DNA from: Adiantum capillus-veneris
Lineage: Eukaryota; Streptophyta; Polypodiopsida; Polypodiales; Pteridaceae
NCBI GenBank assembly: GCA_014529385.2
Contig: CM043952.1
Span: forward strand, 62,739,119 to 62,803,118
Direction of reading: 5' to 3'
DNA length: 64,000 bases
Below, piece by piece: positions 1 through 11,400 of this stretch. Position 1 is the stretch's first letter, and the number at the start of each line of letters is the position of its first letter. The notes beneath the pieces were generated by a model. The model saw nothing but the letters and a program-made list of their open reading frames with translations, made no database searches and was not told where the DNA came from. The position numbers and the translations under genes are program-made.

Positions 1-916
1 CATCCGAAGATTTATTCTCCTCATGCCATGATGCTAGGGCGGCCATGGACTTACATTCGAAGAAATGCTTGATGCGAGGAAGCAGAGGAAAATGTTGCAA
101 AACCTTTTGTGGAATGTTTGTCCCTTGGAGATCTACTCGATATCTTTCGGAATCACATTTCGGACACTTCTCCATGTCTATGTATTCCCCTCTGAAAAGA
201 ATGCAGTCATTAGGACAAGCGTGGATAGAATTGTAATCCATCCCCAAGTTTCGTAAAATCTTTCTTGCTTCATCTCGGGAATCTGGCATCACATTGTCAG
301 CTGGTAGTATGTGCTCTTTAAGCAATCTACACAACATAAAAATACGATACAGTCGTGTAAAAATCTATCAGATCATTGTACATTTAGAGTTTTATTAAAG
401 TAAACTAATTGTAATAGATCACCTGAAACCTGCATGTTGAGAAAACCAGGAGTGCTTTCAATCTAGACATACGTGCTCCATTATACAATGGCGTATCGGC
501 TTCACTTTTCATATCATCATAGATAAGCCTTTCTGAATCCATGATCGTCTCGATCATTTCATCAATCTCGGGCTCAAACATTGCCTCATTGGGATGTGCT
601 CTGCATGATCATCCCCCGAGTTGTCAGAGGCTACATCTTGTGGCCTCACATATGCTGCTTGACCAAAGCGCCTGCGAACACGTCTATTGGGTTGCAAGAT
701 TGCTGCTTGTTGGCCAGCGTCAGAGTCCGACGAGTTATAATTGGCAACAACTCGATCTATAATAGATGGATCGAACTCGCCAAATTCACGAACGTGCTGC
801 AAAGAAACACGTCTTGTCCGTCGCACAGCATGCTTGCATTGATTACAAGGACATAAGACCCTCGTTGAGAGATAGGTGTTTCGGTTGGACGGTCCCACAT
901 CCTCGTCACTACTCAT
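1..916 (-). pseudogene. CACTA (En/Spm) transposase, 5' part, broken and cut by the window edge
   Basis: This would be the TNP2-like transposase that cuts and pastes a CACTA element. The start at 916 opens a frame whose first residues carry a CPCNQC cysteine pair followed by VSLQHVREFGEFDP, the layout of the transposase-associated zinc domain. Near the left edge the minus strand reads MDYNSIHACPNDCILF and CPKCDSERY, signatures of Transposase_21. A frameshift near 595 separates the first block from an in-frame block 585-430 (MFEPEIDEM, TPLYNGARMSRLKALL). An intron fits at 429-327 (AG|GT donor at 430/429, TGTAG acceptor); splicing it gives a continuous reading into LLKEHILPADN. The rest of the gene lies outside the window. 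The family call is firm; the gene is non-functional as read. Confidence 0.9.
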
Positions 917-1319
917 AATGAGGATAAAAATCTTATAACCTGGACAACAAATTTAATATTCTATTGACATTCTTCGTCTTATCTCTCTCTCTCTCTCTCT
1001 CTCTCTCATCTCCTCTCTCTCCTCTCTCTCTCTCTTTACCTCACATTCTCTAGTCATGTCCAATCCCCGCACACCTCGGTCCAGAGGTGCACGGAGATCA
1101 GAACCATCGGGTTATAATCTCGTCTTTATTGGTCAATACCTATATTTGTGGGTACAAGAAATCTGCAGACCCACGTCTACATGATACTGCATGTAGTGGA
1201 CAAAACCCCTTTGACTCTTCTCTAGCTGTAGCACTTCACAGCATCTTAACATCTTTTCATAGTAGATCTTTTCACTGTTTGTCTAACTCTAAACCCTAAC
1301 CGTAAGTAATTCTTGCGTG
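917..1319. repeat. CACTA 5' flank with a (CT)n tract
   Basis: This stretch upstream of the transposase start holds an impure CT tract at about 981-1036. The remainder is AT-rich with no supported gene. It is probably transposase promoter or leader DNA, judged by position only. Confidence 0.5.
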
Positions 1320-1560
1320 GACTCGATCTAACATAAATAAGCGTAAATCTAAATAAACGTAAATCTAACTAAAAATAAACCTTAATCTAATTTAACGTAA
1401 GTCTACATCTAACCTAATCTTTAACGTCTTTGGATAGTTTCCTACGACGTTAAAACTCTCTTCTTCTTGTGTGTGTGTGTGTGTGTGTGTGGTAAACCTA
1501 AATAAACCTAAGTCTAATCTAATATAACATAAATCTAAATCTAACGTAAATTGTTATATT
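1320..1560. repeat. Direct repeat block, copy 1
   Basis: AT-rich DNA built from short variants of CTAAATCTAA and CGTAAATCTAA, ending in a shared block (TCTACATCTAACCTAATC, then CCTACGACGTTA, then a CTTCTTCTTG plus GT run). The same order recurs at 1983-2210. The two copies bracket the captured gene fragment at 1623-1987. Confidence 0.75.
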
Positions 1561-1622
1561 AAAAACAAAGAACTAAACTAACAGGGATTATAAGAACTTA
1601 AATTGATTTAACACATAATTTT

Positions 1623-1987
1623 TCACATAACTCGGCAAGAGTTGGCATTCTCATCACTAAAGATATGAGAGTTAACTTCCGGCGATAACGCTGCCTCATC
1701 TCCATCCACATCTGACGACAGCAATTGGCCCTTTAGACCGTTCTTGCTCTTGTTACTAACTTTGAAGTTGCTGTTGAATGACTAGAGGTTGTCTAGATGG
1801 TCATTGTGTCGGGGATGTAGTGACTCTTGCGGCCCTGAAGATCCACCTTCTTCCCTATCTTCTGAAGACATTTCACCAGTACTTTTGGATCGACAGAGCC
1901 CACCATGAGTGAAGGCAGCAATACCCTATATTCCATTGAGGGCTTTCTTCACCCGCTTCATGCAAGCATCGCAGTCTATGGAGACCT
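1623..1987 (-). pseudogene. Captured fragment of a HIPP gene (HMA domain plus CaaX terminus)
   Basis: The minus strand reads VSIDCDACMKRVKKALNGI, a heavy-metal-associated domain with its metal-binding CDAC. After a frameshift it reads VGSVDPKVL and LQKIGKKVDLQGRKS, the second half of the same domain. After another shift it ends in IFSDENANSCRVM and a stop at 1623-1625. That ending is typical of heavy-metal-associated isoprenylated plant proteins, with CRVM as the CaaX prenylation box. At least one stop and two frame changes make it a pseudogene. It starts abruptly at an AG (minus strand) next to repeat copy 2, consistent with capture of the terminal exon plus flanking intron DNA. CACTA elements are known to carry host gene pieces. 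The family assignment rests on both the CxxC domain and the CaaX tail. Confidence 0.85.
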
Positions 1988-2210
1988 AAATCTAATCTAA
2001 TATAATGTAAATCTAAATCTAGCGTAAATAAACGTAAATCTAATTAAAAATAACCTAAATCTAATCTAATTTAACTTAAATAAACCTAAATCTAATTTAA
2101 CGTAAGTCTACATCTAACCTAATCTTTAACGTCTTTTAGGATAGTTTCCTACGACGTTATAACTCTCTTCTTCTTGTGTGTGTGCGTGTGTGTGGATGTG
2201 TGTGCCAATA
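1983..2210. repeat. Direct repeat block, copy 2
   Basis: This copy has the same order of motifs as 1320-1560, including the CCTACGACGTTA block and the GT-rich run. A third short copy of TTTCCTACGACGTTAAA lies near 2345. It borders the HIPP fragment on its upstream side. Confidence 0.75.
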
Positions 2211-2369
2211 AAAGAGATAAATGGTATAACCTTTCTATCACCCATGCCAAGTATGATAGATTGGTTATGCCATTTCCCTCTTGAATAATAGGTTTTGAGT
2301 TCAACTCTTCGTCGGCTAGATCTTTAGGTCTTTTAATTTTAATTAGTTTCCTACGACGTTAAATTAGTT

Positions 2370-2600
2370 TCTCTCTCTTTCTCTTTCAATGTGTGTGCGT
2401 TTTTTTGGATCGTATGCATGTTTTCTCTCTCTTTTCCTCTCTCAATGTGTGCGTTTTTTGTTTATGCATGTTCTCTCTCTCTTTTCCTCTCTCTCAATGC
2501 GTGCGTTTTTTGTTTATGCATGCTCTCTCTCTCTTTCCTCTCTCAATGTGTGTGTGCATTCTTTGTTTATGTATGTGTGTGTGCGTTTTTGTTTATGTTT

Positions 2601-2636
<36 letters not shown>

Positions 2637-2654
2637 AACACTATTGTGTGTGTA

Positions 2655-2689
<35 letters not shown>

Positions 2690-2767
2690 AAGAGGGGAAG
2701 GGAACATGAGAGTGAGGAGAGGGAAGGAGCATACCTGGCTCTCCTTCCTCTCCTCGTGTGTGTGTGT

Positions 2768-2799
<32 letters not shown>

Positions 2800-2860
2800 G
2801 AGAAGAAAAAGGTGAGGAGAAGAGAGAGAGAGAGGAGGGAGAGAGCATTACCTGTTCCTT
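2370..2860. repeat. Low-complexity GT/CT/GA region
   Basis: Repeated 60-70 bp modules contain CTCTCTCAATGTGTGCGTTT and TTTGTTTATGCATG, followed by pure CT, GT and GA tracts. Open frames crossing it are by-products of the repeats and are not genes. Confidence 0.85.
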
Positions 2861-2933
2861 GCTTGATGGCGCCGAAAAACTCAGATCTGAAATCTGAGTT
2901 TTTGAACGCGCTCTGTAATTTTTTTAGCCCAGT

Positions 2934-2992
2934 CGGCGTCGCTATGAGCGTCTCAAATTTCTTTGAAATTTGCGACGCTCATAACGACGCCG
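2934..2992. repeat. CACTA subterminal hairpin
   Basis: The arms CGGCGTCG(C)TATGAGCGTC and its reverse complement flank a short AT-rich centre that is itself palindromic (AAATTTC TTTG AAATTT). A further GAGCGTCGCTAA copy lies at about 3008-3020. Repeats of AGCGACGC/GCGTCGCTAA type are characteristic of CACTA element ends. The outer terminal CACTA inverted repeat is not visible; the element appears truncated at a T-run near 3057. Confidence 0.75.
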
Positions 2993-3057
2993 GGAATTTT
3001 TTTTTTTGAGCGTCGCTAATATTAATCGGGGCGGAGGCCCCCGAGATTTTTTTTTTG

Positions 3058-3632
3058 CCGGAATATTCCTTTTCGCCAAATATTATGGCCGGACGGCGGC
3101 CAGAAAGTGGTCGGAAAACAACCGGTCGTTGGCCAGTTGGCGTGGCCTGTGGTCGAAAGTCAAAGGCCGGTGGCTGGTGGCCGAATTCAAAAGCGAACTT
3201 GTCTTCTCAAGGGTGGCCACACATGGGCGGATTGAGGGTCCGATTTGGACTTATTCGCACAAGGGCGGCTACACATGGCTGTCTCTCATAAGAGAGGACA
3301 GCCCTTTTGGGCTATAAAAGAGGCCATTTCTACACACATTTCATAGTGTGAAGTTGATGCAACAAGGTGAGTGTGAGGTGGTGAGAGTGAAGCAAGGCGG
3401 GAGCTCTATCAAGGGTTTAATCCCTTTGTAAACAACTTCTTCTTTTGAAGTGCTAAAGCAATTGAGTGGCTGCTTTCCCATGGACGTAGCCCACATTGGG
3501 TGAACCACGTATATCGTGTGTACTCTCTCTCTCTCCCTCTACTCTATAATCTCTTGTGTGTGAAATCTATCCCTCTCCATTAAGTAATCTACTAAAAAAT
3601 CTATTTAGCTACGTCTTATTTCCTAACACAGC
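3058..3632 (+). mobile_element. LTR-like promoter/R-U5 fragment
   Basis: GC-richer DNA leads to a TATA box CTATAAAAG at 3311-3319. It continues into a segment containing GACGTAGCCCACATTGGGTG and AACCACGTATATCGTGTG, a layout common in the R/U5 region of plant retrotransposon LTRs. It stops near 3630, where the truncated first LTR of the gypsy array begins. No coding sequence or primer-binding site follows, so this is a solo or truncated LTR. The family is not determined. Confidence 0.5.
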
Positions 3633-4487
3633 AAGCACGTGGAAGCAAGCATAGGGTGTCAACCTACACTCGACCGACTCCTAACTAATTCCTACGGAGG
3701 TCTTTACCCAATGTCTAAGTCATAGCCTTCAAGAGTGCATAAGAGGAAACTTACTACAACACTTTCTAGAGCGGAACACCCATCAAACAATCTCGAAACC
3801 CCACAGAACTTGAAGGAGGCCCTACTAACACCAATAGGTCGCTCTCCCTAAGGTCTATGAACCAAAACCCCAACCCAAAACACCTGGTGCAAAATCACGT
3901 AGGATGTCTGGCCGAAATTTTGAGGTCTTCGTTTTCGAAATCTAAAGTGCCTAATGTGTAGCTCTACTCAATGAACGCGTGGATATGTTGCAATGCAAAA
4001 TCGGACAACGTATGCTCACCAAATCACTAGATGAAGCTCATAGAAGGAGCTCGCAAAACTGGACCATACGCGCGCAATGTAGGTATCGGCGCGTAGCTCT
4101 CGTTGGGGGCAACATGTTGCACTTCTCCGCACTCGATTCCGACCACCGGTGCACACGTAGCATCAAGATGAAGCTCACGCTCTCTCTCTCGTACACAGTA
4201 CGCTCACTCACACACTTAAAACTTTTTTTTAAAATGACAAAAGGTGTTTCATTAAGGTCAAAAACTGGTATAAATACCTTACAATTCTCAAACCCTAAAG
4301 TTCCAAATCAACCATTTACTCAATCTAACTATCAAAACTGGGATACAATCAGGAAACTTCTGTAAGCCTCAATATTTACAAGGTGAAATGTCGAGTTTTC
4401 TCAATAAATGAATAATTACAAAAAATGATAATCTTTTGAGAAGTCAGTTTTCGTAGGGTGTGTCCACGGTGTGTCCACCTTCTAACA
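3633..4487 (-). mobile_element. Gypsy element B LTR, array copy 1 (truncated)
   Basis: Leftmost member of the tandem LTR array. On the minus strand it starts TGTTAGAAGGTGG and lacks roughly the last 100 bp, so the terminal CCAACA is missing and it abuts the fragment at 3058-3632. It carries the B-type half-site CGTAGGATGTCT near 3898, intact with its CpG. Confidence 0.85.
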
Positions 4488-4543
4488 CTCCCCCCCTCCT
4501 TGCTCATGTCGTCCCCGACATGGCTGTTGAGCTGCTTCTTCAA
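4488..4543 (-). repeat. 56-bp LTR spacer with polypurine tract
   Basis: This is the first of four identical-length spacers (others at 5470-5525, 6466-6521 and 7451-7506). On the minus strand it runs from TGAAGAAGCAGCTC, the end of ORF-X B, through GGGGACGACATGAGC to the purine run GGAGGGGGGGAG directly before the next LTR. It is the remnant internal region left between adjacent LTRs. Confidence 0.85.
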
Positions 4544-5469
4544 TGTTGGACGGATTCGCCGTGACGGACGTCAGCACAGTGAGAACTCACCTAACAAGAT
4601 TTTTCAGCTAAGGACGAAGCTCGAGCCGCAGACGCGTGGAAGCAAGCATAAGGTGTCAACCTACACTCGACTGACTCCTAACTAATTCCTACAGAGGTCT
4701 CTACCCGATGTGTAAGTCACAGCCTTCAAGAGTGCATAAGAGGAAACTTCCTACAATACTTTCTAGAGCCGAACACCCATCAAACAATCGAAACACCACA
4801 GAACTTGAAGGAGACCATACTAACACCAATAGGTCGCTCTCCCTAAGGTCTATAACCAAAACCCCAACCCAAAACACCTGGTGCAAAATCACGTAGGATG
4901 TCTGGCCGAAATTTGCAGGTCTTCGTTTCTGAAATCTAAAGTGCCTAATGTGTAGCTCTACTCAATGTGAACGCGTGGATATGCTGCAATGCAAAATCGT
5001 ACAACGTATGCTCACCAAATCACGAGATGAAGCTCGTAGAAGGAGCTCGCAAAACCAAACCGTACGCGCGCAATGTAGGTATCGGCGCGTAGCTCTCGTC
5101 AGGGGCAACACGCTGCACTTCTCCGCACTCAATTCGAACCACCGGTGCACACGTAGTGTCAAGATGAAGCTCACACTCTCTCTCGTACACAGTACGCTCA
5201 CTCACACACTTAAAACTTTTTTTTAAATGACAAAAGGTCTTTCATTAAGGTCAAAAACTGGTATAAATACCTTACAATTCTCAAACCCTAAAGTTCCAAA
5301 TCAACCATTTACTCAATCTAGCTATCAAAACTGGGATACAATCTGGAAACTTCTGTAAGCATCAATATTTACAAGGTGAAATGTCGAGTTTTCTCAATAA
5401 ATGAATAATTACAAAAAATAATAATCTGTTGAGAAGTCAGTTTCCGTAGCATGTGTCTAGCTTCTAACA
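4544..5469 (-). mobile_element. Gypsy element B LTR, array copy 2
   Basis: Complete 926-bp LTR with TG...CA ends (minus strand TGTTAGAAGC to CGTCCAACA). It contains the TATTTATACC promoter-like box near 5262-5271 (minus strand) and the B-type half-site with intact CpG near 4893. It is flanked by two 56-bp spacers. Confidence 0.9.
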
Positions 5470-5525
5470 CTCCCCTCCTCCTTGCTCATGTCGTCCCCGA
5501 CATGGCTGTTCAGCTGCTTCTTCAA

Positions 5526-6465
5526 TGTTGGATGGATTCGCTGTGACGGACGTCAGCATAGCGAGAACTCACCTAACAAGATTTGTCAGCTAAGGACGAA
5601 GCTCGACCCGCAGGCGCGTGGAAGCAAGCATAAGGTGTCAACCTACACTAGACCGACTCCTAACTAATTCCTACAGAGGTTTCTACCCAATGTCTAAGTC
5701 ACAGCCTTCAAGAGTGCATAAGAGGAAACTTCCTACAACACTTTCTAGAGCCGAACACCCATCAAACAATCTCGAAACACCACAGAACTTGAAGGAGACC
5801 CTACTAACACCAATAGGTCGCTCTCCCTAAGGTCTTTGAACCAAAACCCCAACCCAAAACACCTGGTGCAAAATCACATAGGATGTCTGGCCGAAATTTG
5901 TAGGTCTTCGTTTTCGAAATCTAAAGTGCCTAATGTGAAGCTCTACTCAATGTGAACGCGTGCATATGCTGCAATGCAAAATCGGACAACGTATGCTGAC
6001 CAAATCACCAGATGAAGCTCGTAGAAGAAACTCGCAAAACCGGACCGTATGCGCACAATGTAAATGTCGGCGCGTAGCTCTTGTCGGGGGCGACATGCTG
6101 CACTTCTTCGCACTCGATTCCGACCACCGGTGCACACGTAGTGTCAAGATGAAGCTCACACTCTCTCTCATACACAGTACGCTCACTCACACACTTAAAA
6201 CTTTTTTTTAAATGACAAAAGGTCTTTCATTAAGGTCAAAAACTGGTATAAATACCTTACAATTCTCAAACCCTAAAGTTCCAAATCAACCATCTACTCA
6301 ATCTAACTATCAAAACAGGGATACAATCTGAAAACTTCTGTAAGCCCCAATATTTACAAGGTGAAATGTCGAGTTTTTTCAATAAAAAAATAATTACAAA
6401 AAATGATAATCTGCCGCGAAGTCAGTTTTCGTAGGGTGTGTCCAGGGTGTGTTCAGCTTCTAACA
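5526..6465 (-). mobile_element. Gypsy element B LTR, array copy 3
   Basis: Complete 940-bp LTR. Relative to copies 2, 4 and 5 it has a short duplication of the GTGTGTCCAGG type close to its outer (U3) end. Its half-site reads CATAGGATGTCT, so the central CpG has decayed. Confidence 0.9.
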
Positions 6466-6521
6466 CTCCCTCCCACCTTGCTCATGTCATCCCCGACATG
6501 GCTGTTGAGCTGCTTCTTCAA

Positions 6522-7450
6522 TGTTGGACGGATACACCGAGACGGACATCAGCACATCGAGAACTCACCTAACAAGATTTGTCAGCTAAGGACGAAGCTC
6601 GACCCGCAGGCGCGTGGAAGCAAGCATAAGGTGTCAACCTACACTCGACCGACTCCTAACTAATTCCTACAGAGGTCTCTACCCAATGTCTAAGTCACAG
6701 CCTTCAAGAGTGCATAAGAGGAAACTTCCTACAACACTTTCTAGAGCCGAACACCCATCAAACAATCTCGAAACACCACAGAACTTGAAGGAGACCCTAC
6801 TAACACCAATAGGTCGCTCTCCCTAAGGTCTATGAACCAAAACCCCAACCCAAAACACCTGGTGCAAAATCACATAGGATGTCTGGCCAAAATTTGTAGG
6901 TCTTCGTTTCCGAAATCTAAAGTGCCTAATGTGTAGCTCTACTCAATGTGAACGCGTGGATATGCTGCAATGCAAAATCGGACAATGTATGCTCACCAAA
7001 TCACTAGATGAAGCTCGTAGAAGGAGCTCCCAAAACTGGACCATACGCGCGCAATGTAGGTATCGGCGCGTAGCTCTCGTTGGAGGCAACATGTTACACT
7101 TCTCCGCACTCGATTCCGACCACCAGTGCACACGTAGCGTCAAGATGAAGCTCACGCTCTCTCTCGTACACAGTACGCTCACTCACAGACTTAAAACTTT
7201 TTTTTAAATGACAAAAGGTCTTTCATTAAGGTCAAAAACTGGTATAAATACCTTACAATTCTCAAACCCTAAAGTTCCAAATCAACCATCTACTCAATCT
7301 AACTATCAAAACAGGGATACAATCTAAAAACTTCTGTAAGCCCCAATATTTACAAGGTGAAATGTCGAGTTTTTTCAATAAAAAAATAATTACAAAAAAT
7401 GATAATCTGCCGCGAAGTCAGTTTTCGTAGGGTGTGTTTAGCTTCTAACA
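6522..7450 (-). mobile_element. Gypsy element B LTR, array copy 4
   Basis: Complete 929-bp LTR with TG...CA ends between identical 56-bp spacers. Its half-site is decayed (CATAGGATGTCT). It shares several private substitutions with copy 5 (for example in the TCACAGACTTAAAAC segment), suggesting neighbouring copies duplicated together. Confidence 0.9.
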
Positions 7451-7506
7451 CTCCCCCCCTCCTTGCTCATGTCGTCCCCGACATGGCTGTTCAGCTGCTT
7501 TTTCAA

Positions 7507-8435
7507 TGTTGGACGGATACACCGCGACGGACGTCAGCACAGCGAGAACTCACCTAACAAGATTTATCAGCTAAGGATGAAGCTCTACCGGCAGGCGCAT
7601 GGAAGCAAGCATAAGGTGTCAACCTACACTCGACCGACTCCTAACTAATTCCTACAGAGGTCTCTACCCAATGTCTAAGTCACAGCCTTCAAGAGTGCAT
7701 AAGAGGAAACTTCCTACAACACTTTCTAGAGCCGAACACCCATCAAACGATCTCGAAACATCACAGAACTTGAAGGAGACCCTACTAACACCAATAGGTC
7801 GCTCTCCCTAAGGTCTATGAGCCAAAACCCCAACCCAAAACACCTGGTGCAAAATCATATAGGATGTCTGTCCGAAATTTGAAGGTCTTCATTTCCAAAA
7901 TCTAAAGTGCCTAATGTGTAGCTCTACTCAATGTGAACGCGTGGATATGCTGCAATGCAAAATCGGACAACGTATGCTCACCAAATCACCAGATGAAGCT
8001 CGTAGAAGGAGCTCGCAAAATCGGACCATACGCACGCAATGTAGGTATCTGCGCATAGCTCTCGTCAGGGGCAACACGCTACACTTCTCTGCACTCGATT
8101 CCGACCACCGGTGCACATGTAGCGTCAAGATGAAGCTCACACTCTCTCTCGTACACAGTACGCTCACTCACAGACTTAAAACTTTTTTTTAAATGACAAA
8201 AGGTCTTTCATTAAGGTCAAAAACTGGTATAAATACCTTACAATTCTCAAACCCTAAAGTTCCAAATCAACCATCTACTCAATCTAACTATCAAAACTGG
8301 AATACAATCTGGAAACTTCTGTAAGCCCTAATATTTACAAGGTGAAATGTCAAGTTTTCTCAATAAATGAATAATTACAAAAATTGATAATCTGTCGAAA
8401 AGTCAATTTCCGTAGGGTGTGTCCAGCTTCTAACA
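7507..8435 (-). mobile_element. Gypsy element B 3' LTR, array copy 5
   Basis: Complete 929-bp LTR immediately downstream (minus strand) of element B's polypurine tract at about 8436-8447 and ORF-X B. It is therefore the original 3' LTR of B, and the other four extend from it. The half-site has decayed to CATATAGGATGTCT. Confidence 0.9.
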
Positions 8436-8485
8436 CTCCCCCTCCTTGCTCATGTCGTCCCTGATGTGGCTATTGAGCTGCTTCT

Positions 8486-11400
8486 TCATCTTATGATTTC
8501 GCGCATCTTGAGCAGCGACTCATATCTTGCATGTAAATCTAGCAGTGTTGGGCCGAATATATCAGTGTTTATGGTGAAGAAGCCGGTGTAGAACGCTTCT
8601 TCAAAGGCCTGGAGGTGATAGGATGGCAGAAACATTATCCTTTGATACAATGCATGTATCACCTCCTTGGAAGGCTGACCAGACAGATCATATGCACATC
8701 TGTAAGTATCTTGAAAGAAGAAGATACTATCTGTCACCTGGCCCACTTTGAACGTCTCAAAAACTGCCAAAAGGAGGATTTTGCAGATCTTCCTCATCAT
8801 TATGCAAGAAAGGTCAGGCGAGCCAGTGAACAATTTGATGGCACCCGTTAGGGTTTTTACCATGTATTGAACACTTATTCTCTCGCCTGCCTTCAAGTCT
8901 TGCAGCTTCGGATAGTTCATCCAAGTGGGTTGGCTTCTTTGTAGTATCTCCTAGGCCTTCCACGTCTGTATCCTTGGTAGACTGCAGAAGCTTAGATTAT
9001 CTCTGATGAGTTTGGGTGCCTCTACCAGATGGATTAGGTACTGTGGGTACTTAGTCAGCCATGCTTTTCTCCACCTGGGCTGGGAGTCGACTATTAACAT
9101 GGCCCCTTCATGCTGGGAGATATCTGTTGTGTAGAGTGGCACTGTTGGCTCTTCTCTAATCCTCTTGTTGATAGTGGCGGCTTCATATTTTAGCAAAGGA
9201 TATGGGAGAGAGGGTTGTAGCCATTCGTGCCAGAGGTTGATGGCATCGATCTTCTGAATGGTAATGGATTTAAAAACCCTCTGATCCCATTCCAAGGCTT
9301 CCTTGGCCGTTTCTCTTATTTTTGCCTCTATGGCCTTGCGCAGCTTCTCTTCCTCTTCTTGCATCAGATCTTGTGGCTCTTGAGAGGGTCCTACTAGGAT
9401 TTCCTCTTGCATGGGTGTGTCCACAGGATCTGCCACGTTCTCTAGGTCTATGCCTTCCATGGTTGTCGGCCCTGTGCCTACTTGCTCTTCTGCTTGCTGT
9501 CCTCTCAGCTCTTCTATCTGCTTTAGGAGCATCTGTTTCTCCGCTTTGGCTTCTTCTCCCATGTTCACGAGGAGGTCATTCAATTCGGCGTTTACCTTTT
9601 CCACCTCCTCGAGCTTTCTCTTGATAATTTATAGCTCATCTTGCATTGCTTTTTTCTCTTCTTCTATGCGTGTTTGCATAACCACGGACCCTTCCGCCAT
9701 CATTAACCTTTGTTTTTTCTCTAAAGTTAACTCTTTCTGAAGCTCTTTCATCTGTTCTTCATAGATCTGGCTTTCTGTAGTGGTGTGAGTCGAGCTAGTA
9801 ACTCTGACTCTGGCAGGAGATGCCCGTAGCCGCTGGATGGTTTGATCTTTAATTATAAGCTGGTCCTTGAGCTCAAGGACCTCATCCTGGCTAGCCTCCT
9901 GGTCTATTTCTGCCTTTTCCTTGGCATTTCTCATGGCCTCTACTTCCTTGGACTCCTCAGCAAGTTGTAGGGTTATGTTATCCCTTTCCCTCTCTGCATC
10001 TGTCAATGACTTGCTGAGTTGTTTATACTCCTCTTCGGCTCCTTGCAGTCTTTGGGCTGCTGCCTGATTTTTTCTTTCCATTTCTTGGCATCTTTGCAAT
10101 GCCCTTGCCAGACTGGCTTGCAACTCTGCTTCTCTCTCTATCTGCCTTTGGCTTTGCTTTTGTAAAGTGTCAACTTTCAGCTTTATCTACACTTCATTGG
10201 CTTTGAGAGTTGCCTTTTCACTTTTTGAGGCCATTGGCTGGGCTCTTATCTCGGTTAGCTTTGTCATCACCACATCCCAATCATTGGTGGGCGGGTGCAG
10301 GTCCACTGTATCAGTGGCCATCTCCTTTAGCTCTACTAACCGTATGCTGTGCATTTGCTCTTTGTTCCCCGTTCTTGCCAAGCTGAATGCGACTGTGGCA
10401 GCCTCTTCTTTTGTGTATCCGGCCGCTAGCAAGTCTAGAAATGTGTTGTATGACTCATTTGGCTCTGGTTTCCCACTTTTAGGCTTAGTCTTTTCCTTTG
10501 GTTCCTGCTCCTGGCTTTGCTCTTGCTTGGCCTCTTCTTGTTCTTCTGGTTTGTCTTGCTCCTCTTTGTCTTCTTGTGGGGGGCTACGAGGAAGTGGTGA
10601 AGGCAGTGGGCTGGACTCAGGGCTGGCCGGTGGAGTTATCGGCTTTTTCTTGAAATATCTGTCCGCCTTGGTCTTCCTTTCTCTCTCTTGGCCCTCCTGC
10701 TCTTCTAGAAGTTTTTGTCGGACTTGCTCCACTTCCTCTTCTGTAAAGGGCACATGTGGGATATTCTCTGTTGTGGCATCAAGAATCTCAAAATTCTTAA
10801 TGTAATCATCAAATCTGTCTTTGTGCACCCTTTGGGATGATCCCAACATTGCTTCTAGAGACGACTTCCATAGCTCGTCTAAATCTCCTTTGAGGGCTCT
10901 TTCTGCCCTGAAGCTTTCCATCAGCCGCTCTAGTCGTGCAGCTTTCTATGATTTCATTTCTTTTGCTAGCACTTGGGCAGATTCTTTCTTTCCTTTCTTC
11001 TGCTCTAGTTGCTCCTCTTGCACGGTTTCTAACCGGCGTTTCAAACGGGTTGCCACCCTTGGTGCTTTTGGTTACTCATCTTCTTTATCTTCTTTGAGCC
11101 TCAGCCAGTCAGTTTGTGATGGAGGGTCGGGCCATCTTCCCTTGGCGTGCAATGCCCTATAAATCACCTTCGTGATTAGCTCACCCGGCACGATGTATGT
11201 GGGATTCTTGTTGCCCATCTTCACCAAATTATCATGTACATAAGCTGCATAATTGATGATCTTCGGCTTGCTTTTCTGCATTGCCCAGGTGAATGTTGTG
11301 GCAATTGCTGCAGGCGGCATCCTGTACTTTTGTGGCCACTTTGTACACATATGGAAATATTGATTGTACAGCTAGCTCTTGATTGCCACTTTGGGGTTGG

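Noticed and set aside
1320..2110. Telomere-like CCTAAA repeats
   Set aside because: The units are CTAAATCTAA variants, not TTTAGGG, and are interrupted and local.
2389..2897. Overlapping open frames on both strands
   Set aside because: Created by CT/GT/GA microsatellites.
3633..8435. Ordinary host satellite DNA
   Set aside because: The unit is an LTR with TG/CA ends plus a polypurine spacer.
10167..10805. Plus-strand Ser/Cys-rich 212-codon frame
   Set aside because: Exact antisense of ORF-X B; composition follows from the opposite strand.
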